From Candidatus Thiothrix sulfatifontis (GTDB lineage Bacteria > Pseudomonadota > Gammaproteobacteria > Thiotrichales > Thiotrichaceae): DNA of 64,000 bases. Under the pieces are notes generated by a model, which was not told the origin of the DNA, did no database searches, and saw only the letters and a list, made by a program, of their open reading frames with translations. The DNA is taken from the NCBI GenBank assembly GCA_022828425.1, contig CP094685.1:3452046-3516045 (forward strand). The letters are read 5' to 3'. Shown piece after piece: positions 36,884-44,321 of this stretch (position 1 is its first letter; each line of letters starts with the position of its first letter). A program made the position numbers and the translations under genes.

Positions 36884-37159
36884 TTAATCATCATCATTAT
36901 TGCGGTCACGCCGCTCCACCGTCTCCGGGTCAGCCGTAATCGGGCGATAAATTTCCACCCGGTCGCCATCCGCTACTTTGGTATCCAGCTTGCTGATCTT
37001 GCCGAAAATGCCCACCGCCTGATTTTCCAGATCAATATCCGGGAACTGCTTGAGCAAGCCCGAAAACTCAATCGCCTCCTTGATGCTGCTGCCATCCGGC
37101 ACTTCCAGCTTCAACCAGGTTTGCTTGAATTTGTCCGCGTAAGCGATTCCGACGTTCAT
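36884..37159 (-). CDS. rnfH: RnfH protein
   Basis: 91 residues of the RnfH/UPF0125 family, a ubiquitin-like fold: [25 protein letters not shown] at the start and [22 protein letters not shown] near the end, then an acidic tail. Role in Rnf assembly or function is not defined. It overlaps the rnfE stop by 4 bases. Confidence 0.9.
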   Translation of the reverse strand: MNVGIAYADKFKQTWLKLEVPDGSSIKEAIEFSGLLKQFPDIDLENQAVGIFGKISKLDTKVADGDRVEIYRPITADPETVERRDRNNDDD

Positions 37160-37854
37160 GCTGCGTCTCCTGCCAAGGCTTGCTCGGCGGCGTGCTTGGC
37201 TTTGCGTTCGCGAGCTTCAGCCGTGCGCTTGTCCAGAATGCGTTTACCCGCGAGCAGGAAACCCAGTGCCATAAACCCGCCCGGCGGCAAAATCATCAAC
37301 AAAAAGCCTTTGTAACCGGGGATAATGGTCAGCTCCATAAAGGAAAATGCTTTGCCCAGCAACAACGATGCACTGGCAAACAACGTACCGCTGCCCAGCA
37401 CTTCACGCACCCCACCGAGGATCACCAAGGCCAGCGTGAAACCCAACCCCATCATCAAGCCATCCACCATTGACGGTATGAGCGAATTCTTGGACGCATA
37501 CGATTCCGCCCGCCCCAAAATCGCGCAGTTGACTACGATCAGCGCAATGAACAGCCCTAGCACCTTGTACAACTCATGCACCCACGCATTCAGAGCCATA
37601 TCCACCAGCGTCACCAGTGTGGCAATCAGCACAATGTAAACCGGAATCCGCACCGCAGGGCTGACAATATTGCGCACCGACGACACCAACAGGTTGGAAA
37701 CCACCAACACCGCCGTGGTTGCCAGCCCCATCCCCAAACCGTTCGTCGCCGTACTGGTCACAGCCAGTGTCGGACATAGCGCCAAGCCTTGTGCAAACAC
37801 CACGTTGTTGTCCCACAACCCGTCACGGGTAAGCGTTTTATAATCGGTACTCAT
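37156..37854 (-). CDS. rnfE: Rnf complex subunit RnfE
   Basis: 232 residues, six predicted membrane helices, with [12 protein letters not shown] near residue 20 and [15 protein letters not shown] near 105, the paired motifs that hold the shared [2Fe-2S] centre of RnfA/RnfE-type subunits. Part of the membrane complex that moves electrons between ferredoxin and NADH with ion translocation. ATGA overlaps on both sides. Confidence 0.95.
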   Translation of the reverse strand: MSTDYKTLTRDGLWDNNVVFAQGLALCPTLAVTSTATNGLGMGLATTAVLVVSNLLVSSVRNIVSPAVRIPVYIVLIATLVTLVDMALNAWVHELYKVLGLFIALIVVNCAILGRAESYASKNSLIPSMVDGLMMGLGFTLALVILGGVREVLGSGTLFASASLLLGKAFSFMELTIIPGYKGFLLMILPPGGFMALGFLLAGKRILDKRTAEARERKAKHAAEQALAGDAA

Positions 37855-38486
37855 GGTTTCACCTCCAGCATTTCCGCCTTGTGGGCTGCAAAGAATTGCA
37901 ATGCTTCGTGCAGGCTTTTCACTACCGCACGCGGGGTAATGGTTGCGCCGCTGAATTGGTCAAATTGCCCGCCATCCTTTTTCACCTTCCACTGGTCTTC
38001 GGACGGGTTGCCCAGTGACAAACCAGTAAATTTGGTAATCCAGTCATCCTTGGCGGCTTCGATCTTGTCGCCTAAGCCCGGTGTTTCCTTGTGCGACAAC
38101 ACTCGCGTACCGAGGATTTTGCCTTGCGGGTCAAGTGCGATAATGGTGCGGATTTCGCCCGCGTAGCCGAAGCCGATGGTTTCCCATACCAGCGCGGTGA
38201 CGTTGCCTGCTTTTGTACCTTGGTAGATCGTCACGTCCTTGCCATCTGCGCCTTTGAGCAGCAAGGGTTTGGCAACCATATTGTTATCGTGCAAATCATC
38301 CGGCACGACTTGCGCCAGCGATTGTTGCAAATCTTCCATCTTGCGCTGCGCAATCGGTTCACGGGTGGCGTTATCCACGCCCAGCAGCAGCGCGGCAGCA
38401 ATCGCAGCACACGCACCCAACAGAATCGCCTGATAGGGAATGCGTTCCAGCAACGGGGTTTTGGTATCTTTGGTGTCGGTAGTCAT
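37851..38486 (-). CDS. rnfG: Rnf complex subunit RnfG
   Basis: 211 residues: one N-terminal membrane helix (about 18-38) and a periplasmic FMN-binding domain with the covalent-flavin motif [10 protein letters not shown] near residue 178, and [13 protein letters not shown] near 108. RnfG passes electrons by a threonine-linked FMN. Overlaps rnfD and rnfE by 4 bases. Confidence 0.94.
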   Translation of the reverse strand: MTTDTKDTKTPLLERIPYQAILLGACAAIAAALLLGVDNATREPIAQRKMEDLQQSLAQVVPDDLHDNNMVAKPLLLKGADGKDVTIYQGTKAGNVTALVWETIGFGYAGEIRTIIALDPQGKILGTRVLSHKETPGLGDKIEAAKDDWITKFTGLSLGNPSEDQWKVKKDGGQFDQFSGATITPRAVVKSLHEALQFFAAHKAEMLEVKP

Positions 38487-39487
38487 GATTTATTCTCCCC
38501 GCTGGCATAGTTGAGCGGTTCGCCCTTGCGGTCACGTCCGTAAATGCGTGGACGGAAATAGTGGTCAATCAGCGGGGTCAGCGCATTCATCAACATGACA
38601 GCAAACGCCATGCCTTCGGGGTAGCCTGCCCATGTACGAATCACGTACACCAGCAGCCCACAACCCGCGCCGAAAATCAGTTGCCCGGTCGCTGACACGG
38701 GTGACGTAACCAAATCGGTAGCGATGAAAAACGCCCCCAACAGGGTCGCCCCCGCCAGCAGATGTATTTCCACACCGGGATAAACGTCCGGGTCAATGGC
38801 GTGCATAATCCCCGCCAACAGCAACAAGGTGCCAAGCAGCGACACCGGAATGTGCCAAGTAATCACCCGCTTCCACAGCAGGAACAGCCCACCCAGCAGC
38901 AGCAATACCGCCGAGGTTTCACCCATACTGCCGCCGATCATCCCCAAGCCCATATCGCTGACACTCGACAAACTGTCGGCAAAACTCGCCAAGGTATGCC
39001 CCTGCCCAGTTTCAGTGCGAATATGCCCCAACGTCGTTGCGCCACTCACGCCATCGACCGTCACCCACGTGGTCATTTCCAGCGGGAAAGAAATCAGCAA
39101 CGCCACCCGTGCCACCATTGCCGGATTGAACAGGTTTTGCCCGATGCCACCAAACACTTGCTTGCCAATGATGATGGCGAGGAATGCGCCCAGCAGCCCA
39201 ATCCACCAAGGCGCAGTCGGTGGCAAACTCAGAGCCAGCAACCAGCCGGTGAGGATCGCTGTGCCGTCGCTGAGGTATTTGCCTATGGGCTTGCCCATGA
39301 TTTTCAACGCCATCGCCTCCGCCAGCACGCAGCCGAGGATGGTGATCAGGAACAGGCTGATGGCAGGCAAACCGAACAGGTACAAGCCAAAAATAGTCGC
39401 GGGGGCAAGTGCCAACATCACCAGCAACATGGTGTTCTGGACACTTGTGCCGGAATGGGTGTGCGGGCTGGAAATCAACAGGCTCAT
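38483..39487 (-). CDS. rnfD: Rnf complex subunit RnfD
   Basis: 334 residues, about nine membrane helices, with the FMN-threonine motif GVSGATTLGHIRT near residue 150 and the family start SPHTHSGTSVQNTML. RnfD is the NqrB-like membrane subunit and a likely part of the ion path. Overlaps rnfC and rnfG by 4 bases. Confidence 0.95.
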   Translation of the reverse strand: MSLLISSPHTHSGTSVQNTMLLVMLALAPATIFGLYLFGLPAISLFLITILGCVLAEAMALKIMGKPIGKYLSDGTAILTGWLLALSLPPTAPWWIGLLGAFLAIIIGKQVFGGIGQNLFNPAMVARVALLISFPLEMTTWVTVDGVSGATTLGHIRTETGQGHTLASFADSLSSVSDMGLGMIGGSMGETSAVLLLLGGLFLLWKRVITWHIPVSLLGTLLLLAGIMHAIDPDVYPGVEIHLLAGATLLGAFFIATDLVTSPVSATGQLIFGAGCGLLVYVIRTWAGYPEGMAFAVMLMNALTPLIDHYFRPRIYGRDRKGEPLNYASGENKS

Positions 39488-40995
39488 GCGCTGGCCTCCT
39501 GTTTGGGTTTAACGGCTGCGGCTGCCGCTTTCTTGGCGGCGGCTTCAAGTTTACGGCGTTCCATCATTTCCTTTTTGGCACGTTCTTGGGCTGCCGTGCG
39601 TTCGTTGCGCTGTTCGATCAGGCGTTTGGTTTCGTCCTGCTTGTGCTTGGCGCGTTGGCGGTTGGCGAGTTCACCCTTGGCGTAGTTGAAATATTGCACC
39701 AGCGGGATGTGCGCGGGGCAAACGTAGGAACATGAACCGCAAGCGATGCAATCCATCAGCCCCAGTTTGGTGACGGCATCGAGGTTGCCAGCGCGGGCAT
39801 TGGCTGCCATTTCCAGCGGCAACAACCCACACGGGCAGGCTTGCACGCAACTGGCGCAACGGATGCAGGGCGACTCCTGATTTTCGGACACTTCTTTGGC
39901 GGTGAGGGCGAGGATGCCGTTGCAACCCTTGACGGTCGGCACACGGGTATCGGGCAACACATTGCCCATCATGGGGCCACCGCTGATCAAACGGGAGGGT
40001 TCTTCCCTGAACCCTTGGCAGTAGTCAATCACGTCCTGTACTTTTGTGCCGAGCAAGACCCGCAGGTTGCGCGGTTGCTGGATTGCCCCGCCGGAAACCG
40101 TCATGACACGCGACACCAGCGGTTTGCCTTCGCGCAGGGCATCGCGGACTGCCAAGGCGGTTGCCGGGTTATGCACCACAATGCCGATGTCGGCGGTCAA
40201 GCCACGCGCAGGCGTTTCCAGCCCGGTGAGGGTTTGCACCAGATGTTTTTCCGACCCCATCGGGTAGCGCATTGGTAAACCGACCACTTGAATATTGGCG
40301 AAAGCGGTGGCGGCTTCGCGCATCGCGGCTTGTGCTTGCGGCTTGTTGTTTTCGATGCCGATGATGATGTTTTCCACCCCCAGCGCGTAAGCCATGAGGC
40401 GGATGCCGTCGATGACGTTGGCGGAATATTCGCGCATGATGCGGTCATCGCAGGTCAGGTAGGGTTCGCATTCCGCGCCGTTGATCACCAGCGTGTGCAA
40501 CTGGTAACGGTTGCGCAGGTTGAGCTTGACGGCGGAGGGGAAGGTTGCGCCGCCCATGCCGACGATTCCGGCAGCAGCGACGCGGGTGGCGATTTCGGCA
40601 GGGTCGAGGGTGAATGGGTCAGCGGGCGGATGGAGGGCTATCCATTCATCCTTGCCATCCGGTTGCAGGGTGATGGTGTGTACCGACAGGCCGGAGGCGT
40701 GGTGCGCCGGGTAATGCCCGACCCCGACGACACGCCCGGAGGTGGGGGCATGGATGGGGGCGGAAATCATTCCCTGACTGTTAGCGAGTAACTGCCCCTT
40801 GAGGACGTGATCGCCGCGCTTGACCGCCGGTTTCGCCGCTGCGCCAATGTGCTGCTGCAAGGGAATGTGCAACAGGCTGGGCATCGGCAGGTCTTCGATG
40901 GCTTTGTCCGCGCTTAGGGTCTTGCAATCGTGCGGGTGTACGCCGCCACGGATGCGGAACAGCTTGCTGATTTTTTGGGTGGCTAGGAATCCCAT
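39484..40995 (-). CDS. rnfC: Rnf complex subunit RnfC
   Basis: 503 residues. N-terminal GGVHPHDCK region, a flavin/NADH-binding domain like NuoF (GMGGATFPSAVKL near residue 125, VINGAECEPYLTCD near 150), two [4Fe-4S] motifs (CIRCASCVQACP near 375, CIACGSCSYVCP near 415), then a Lys/Ala-rich tail. It is the soluble entry module of Rnf. It begins a second rnf transcript with its own sigma-54 promoter. Confidence 0.95.
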   Translation of the reverse strand: MGFLATQKISKLFRIRGGVHPHDCKTLSADKAIEDLPMPSLLHIPLQQHIGAAAKPAVKRGDHVLKGQLLANSQGMISAPIHAPTSGRVVGVGHYPAHHASGLSVHTITLQPDGKDEWIALHPPADPFTLDPAEIATRVAAAGIVGMGGATFPSAVKLNLRNRYQLHTLVINGAECEPYLTCDDRIMREYSANVIDGIRLMAYALGVENIIIGIENNKPQAQAAMREAATAFANIQVVGLPMRYPMGSEKHLVQTLTGLETPARGLTADIGIVVHNPATALAVRDALREGKPLVSRVMTVSGGAIQQPRNLRVLLGTKVQDVIDYCQGFREEPSRLISGGPMMGNVLPDTRVPTVKGCNGILALTAKEVSENQESPCIRCASCVQACPCGLLPLEMAANARAGNLDAVTKLGLMDCIACGSCSYVCPAHIPLVQYFNYAKGELANRQRAKHKQDETKRLIEQRNERTAAQERAKKEMMERRKLEAAAKKAAAAAVKPKQEASA

Positions 40996-41029
40996 GACAT
41001 TTTCCCGGAAATGGCTATGGGAGGGGTTA

Positions 41030-41045
41030 TGCAGGAGGCGTGCCA
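41030..41045 (-). promoter_or_regulatory. Sigma-54 promoter of rnfC
   Basis: On the minus strand TGGCACGCCTCCTGCA, i.e. TGGCACG-N4-CTGCA, one base from the -24/-12 consensus. The predicted start site lies about 23 bases before the rnfC ATG. A NifA site is 74-89 bases upstream. Confidence 0.88.
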
Positions 41046-41118
41046 GCGGGCTATCTTATTGAAATAAGAACAGTAGTGCTAAGAACTGCTGGGATCATTT
41101 ACGACAAAACAGCAGAAA

Positions 41119-41134
41119 TGTTAGGTTTGCGACA
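41119..41134. promoter_or_regulatory. NifA upstream activator site for rnfC
   Basis: TGT-TAGGTTTGCG-ACA, an exact TGT-N10-ACA. It lies just past the stop of the AAA-ATPase/nuclease gene and at the normal distance from the rnfC sigma-54 promoter. The inner GGTTTGCGACA also occurs in the nifL/rnfA site. Confidence 0.85.
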
Positions 41135-41137
41135 TAC

Positions 41138-42937
41138 CTAAGGCAAGATTTCCCACACCAACCGCTCAAAGCCCAATGCCACCACCGCGAAGCAATGCAG
41201 GCGGTGCGGTTCACGGTATTTTTCCACCAACACCCGGCGGTAATCCTGCAATTGCAATAACGCTGCCTGCAATGCGGCTTGTACAGCAGGCAGTTGTTGC
41301 AAGGCTTCACGACTTTGCGCCCGTACCTCTTCCGCCGTCAGCCCCAGCGCCTTCAGTTTTATGTATTTGAATTCCAGCACAAAATCCTGCAAGGCCGCAA
41401 GGCGACGCTGATCAGGGCGGATAATCATCAGCAAATCGGCATAACGCCGTTGCACAGCAGCCTCTGAGTCCATGATGTAATACATATCATCGTACAACAG
41501 GCTCATAAAGGCGGTTTTGATGGTCAGTTCATTGCCCCAACGGTAGTCACGGTTGTTGAAGGCTTTGAAATAGCTGGTTTCGAGGTAGTCCGCCAAAGGG
41601 TGCAAATCCGCCGTTTGGTAGAACTGCTTGGCAAGGGCTTCAACGCGGCGGCGGTCTGCCAAATCGGGCAATACCTGTTCGCGCAAGGTCTCCACATACA
41701 GCGCGAAAATAACGCGGTTGGGGACTTCCAGCTTCATCTCCTCCAACGGCCCCGCCGTGCCACCGATGGTCAATACCCCAAAAAAATACAGTAACGATGC
41801 CATGTAGCGCGGGTCGGTTTGCAGCTTGTGTAATTGTTCCACCCCAAACTGGGTTTCCAAATACGGCAACACCACCGGGTTTTGTTCGTCGAGGATATTG
41901 GCAATCACATTGCCACCCTCCGGTAGGCTGGCGATGTAACGCACACGGCTGGCATCCATTGCCAAATTGCCATCCAGCATTTCGGCGGGGGGCTTGCAAC
42001 GTTTTTGATAGGCCCGTAAAAAGTAGAAACACAAGGTGGGATTGTAAACGGTGGGGAAACTGGCATCCGCGCAAAAGCGGTAGCCATTGTAAAACTGGCG
42101 CATGGTATCCAGCACCGTGGCTGCTGGCGTAGTGGACACACGGCAATCGTTTAATACCTCGCTGACCAATCCGCTTAATTCTTCTTCGGAAATCCCGCAC
42201 AGCCCGTTAAAGTCTTCATCCAAAGAAATATTGGTGGCAACGTTGTAGCCGCTAGTCATGTCGCTTAATACGAGGGGCGATACGCCCGTAATGAAGACGC
42301 GGGAAATTTTGCCTTCGGATACGCTGCCTTTGATGACTTTGAACAGCGTTTTGACGATACCCTCACTTTCGAGCAGGTCGTAGTAACGCTTGGCGTTGCC
42401 TGCATCATGTACCAGCACTTCATTGGCGAAGTTGTCGTATTCGTCGATCAGCAGGTAGACGGTGTGACCGCTGTTTTTGACCACACCCGCCAATGAATCG
42501 AAAGAGGCTATTCCATTGTCATCGATGATGTTGGGCGTTGTTGTCAAGATAGAACGATATTTTTCGACAAACTCGCGCATCGTGGCGTTGATGTATTCAA
42601 ACAAATTCTGCTTGATTTGCTCAATATCACCTTGCCCCGACACCTTGGAAAAATCCCAGCGCAGGATCAGGTATTGGTTGTGTTCGGGTGTGGGGTTATT
42701 GCCAACGGCTAACCCGCCGAACAGGGCTTCAAATTCACCCGACGTGTTGATGTCGTAATAATTGGCGAGCGTGGATAGCAGCAAGGATTTTCCGAAACGG
42801 CGCGGACGCAGAAAGACCAGTTGCTGCCCCGCTGCCTCCAGCCTAGAAATGCAGGCAGTGCGATCCACATACAACATGCCTTTGCTGCGGATATGGTGGA
42901 AATCGCTGATACCGTAGGGAAATAGGATCATTCTCAA
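41138..42937 (-). CDS. AAA-ATPase-like / PD-(D/E)XK nuclease protein (DUF1703 type), copy A
   Basis: 599 residues (the second Met, at 42931, aligns better with its paralogue). N-terminal AAA-ATPase-like domain: Walker A RPRRFGKSLLLSTL near residue 48, Walker B VYLLIDEYDNFANEV near 165, and FITGVSPLVLSDMTSGYN. The C-terminal nuclease-like part has DSEAAVQRRYADLLMI then LEFKYIKLKALG (PD-(D/E)XK Asp...Glu-x-Lys). Function unknown; the family is abundant in some bacteria and suspected to be a mobile or defence-type gene. It separates rnfB from rnfC, which usually adjoin. Confidence 0.85.
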   Translation of the reverse strand: MRMILFPYGISDFHHIRSKGMLYVDRTACISRLEAAGQQLVFLRPRRFGKSLLLSTLANYYDINTSGEFEALFGGLAVGNNPTPEHNQYLILRWDFSKVSGQGDIEQIKQNLFEYINATMREFVEKYRSILTTTPNIIDDNGIASFDSLAGVVKNSGHTVYLLIDEYDNFANEVLVHDAGNAKRYYDLLESEGIVKTLFKVIKGSVSEGKISRVFITGVSPLVLSDMTSGYNVATNISLDEDFNGLCGISEEELSGLVSEVLNDCRVSTTPAATVLDTMRQFYNGYRFCADASFPTVYNPTLCFYFLRAYQKRCKPPAEMLDGNLAMDASRVRYIASLPEGGNVIANILDEQNPVVLPYLETQFGVEQLHKLQTDPRYMASLLYFFGVLTIGGTAGPLEEMKLEVPNRVIFALYVETLREQVLPDLADRRRVEALAKQFYQTADLHPLADYLETSYFKAFNNRDYRWGNELTIKTAFMSLLYDDMYYIMDSEAAVQRRYADLLMIIRPDQRRLAALQDFVLEFKYIKLKALGLTAEEVRAQSREALQQLPAVQAALQAALLQLQDYRRVLVEKYREPHRLHCFAVVALGFERLVWEILP

Positions 42938-42978
42938 GCCTCAATCTAGCGGATATACCTTCCAGATTGTAGCACGGC

Positions 42979-43512
42979 TCAGGCGATGCTACCCACCGCC
43001 GGACTCGGCCAATACCACGTCTGCACCGTATGCGTCAGCGGGCGCATTTCAATACATTCCGTCGGGCAAACCTCAAAGCACTTCTCACAGCCGGTGCAAG
43101 CATCCGCAAACACCGCATGAATCTGCTTGGAACTGCCCAAAATCGCATCCGTCGGGCAACGCTTAAAGCACTTGGTGCAACCGATGCACAAGTTTTCATG
43201 CACATACGCAATCATCGGCCCCTTATCCGCCACGCCGGAAAGGTCAACACTCACCCCCAGTTTCGCCGCCAAGGTTTCCGCCAACGCCTTGCCACCGGGC
43301 GGGCAAGCGGTCACGGGGGCTGCACCATTCGCAATCGCCTCCGCCGCCGGGCTGCAACCGGGAAAGCCGCACTGCCCACACTGCGAACCAGGCAACAGTG
43401 ATTCAATTTCTTCCTGTAACGGATTGCCTTCCACCTTGAAATACTGTCCTGCCAGCCCTAACAGCCCGCCCAGCAACAACCCCAAGGTCATCAGAATCAG
43501 AATCGCAGTCAT
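42979..43512 (-). CDS. rnfB: Rnf complex subunit RnfB
   Basis: 177 residues from the ATG at 43512. An N-terminal membrane helix, a four-Cys [4Fe-4S] domain (SLLPGSQCGQCGFPGCSPAAEAI, then CPPGG), and two ferredoxin-type clusters (CIGCTKCFKRCPTDAI, CTGCEKCFEVCPTECI). It takes electrons from soluble ferredoxin. It lies 16 bases after rnfA. The 41 bases after its stop lead into the ATPase/nuclease gene. Confidence 0.94.
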   Translation of the reverse strand: MTAILILMTLGLLLGGLLGLAGQYFKVEGNPLQEEIESLLPGSQCGQCGFPGCSPAAEAIANGAAPVTACPPGGKALAETLAAKLGVSVDLSGVADKGPMIAYVHENLCIGCTKCFKRCPTDAILGSSKQIHAVFADACTGCEKCFEVCPTECIEMRPLTHTVQTWYWPSPAVGSIA

Positions 43513-43528
43513 GCTCTTTCTCCCTTTC

Positions 43529-44107
43529 CTATTGGCTCGCCAGCCCCGCAAAACCCATAAAGGCCAGCGACAGCAACCCGGCAACAATGAACGCAATCGG
43601 CAACCCGCCAAACGCCGCTGGCACTTGCGCCAACGCCAGCCGTTCCCGCAAACCCGCAAAAATCACCAGCACCAAGGTAAACCCCACCGCCGACCCAAAG
43701 CCATACAACAAGGTTTGCAGAAAACTGTGAGCTTCCTGCACATTCAGCAAAGCCACGCCCAGCACCGCGCAATTGGTGGTAATCAGCGGCAGGAAAATCC
43801 CCAACACCTGATACAACGCAGGCGACACCTTCTTAATCACCATTTCGGTAAACTGCACCGTCGCCGCAATCACCAAAATAAACGACAAAATCCGCAGGAA
43901 ACCCAGATCAAACGGCTGCAACACCCAATGCTCCAGCATCCAGCCCGCCACCGAAGCCAGCGTCAGCACAAACGTCGTCGCCATGCCCATGCCAATCGCC
44001 GAATCAATCTGCTTGGAAACCCCCATGAACGGGCAAAGCCCCAGGAACTTGACCAACACCACGTTGTTCACGAGTACCGTACCTAGCAGAATCATGAAAT
44101 ATTCCAT
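43529..44107 (-). CDS. rnfA: Rnf complex subunit RnfA
   Basis: 192 residues from the ATG at 44107 ([15 protein letters not shown]). Six membrane helices, [11 protein letters not shown] near residue 25 and [12 protein letters not shown] near 108, which place the shared cluster Cys. First gene of the leftward rnfAB unit, with a sigma-54 promoter 37 bases upstream. Confidence 0.95.
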   Translation of the reverse strand: MEYFMILLGTVLVNNVVLVKFLGLCPFMGVSKQIDSAIGMGMATTFVLTLASVAGWMLEHWVLQPFDLGFLRILSFILVIAATVQFTEMVIKKVSPALYQVLGIFLPLITTNCAVLGVALLNVQEAHSFLQTLLYGFGSAVGFTLVLVIFAGLRERLALAQVPAAFGGLPIAFIVAGLLSLAFMGFAGLASQ

Positions 44108-44143
44108 TGCGCATTCCCTGAGAATCATCTGTGGCAAAGGCAA

Positions 44144-44159
44144 TGCAGGGAGCGTGCCA
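44144..44159 (-). promoter_or_regulatory. Sigma-54 promoter of rnfA
   Basis: Minus strand TGGCACGCTCCCTGCA, TGGCACG-N4-CTGCA, one base from consensus. It is about 37 bases before the rnfA ATG and 75-90 bases from the NifA site at 44234-44249. Confidence 0.88.
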
Positions 44160-44233
44160 GCCTCTGCAAGCCTTGCGTGGCGTGGGTTTGGGGCGGATTT
44201 TGCGGGGTGGGGTTTGTGACAAAGGAGGGGAAT

Positions 44234-44249
44234 TGTCGGGTTTGCGACA
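44234..44249. promoter_or_regulatory. NifA upstream activator site shared by rnfA and nifL
   Basis: TGT-CGGGTTTGCG-ACA, an exact and symmetrical TGT-N10-ACA. It is the only such site I found between the two divergent sigma-54 promoters, 57-72 bases from the nifL one and 75-90 from the rnfA one. Confidence 0.88.
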
Positions 44250-44305
44250 ACGTAGGGTGGGTGGAGCGAACGTGATACCCACCATTTACCATGCGTTGTT
44301 AGGGC

Positions 44306-44321
44306 TGGCACGCCTATTGCA
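44306..44321 (+). promoter_or_regulatory. Sigma-54 promoter of nifL copy 1
   Basis: TGGCACGCCTATTGCA, a perfect TGGCACG-N4-TTGCA. The predicted start is about 22 bases before the nifL ATG. Its last base is also the first base of the 2875-bp duplicated unit, so the second copy lacks this promoter. Confidence 0.93.
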
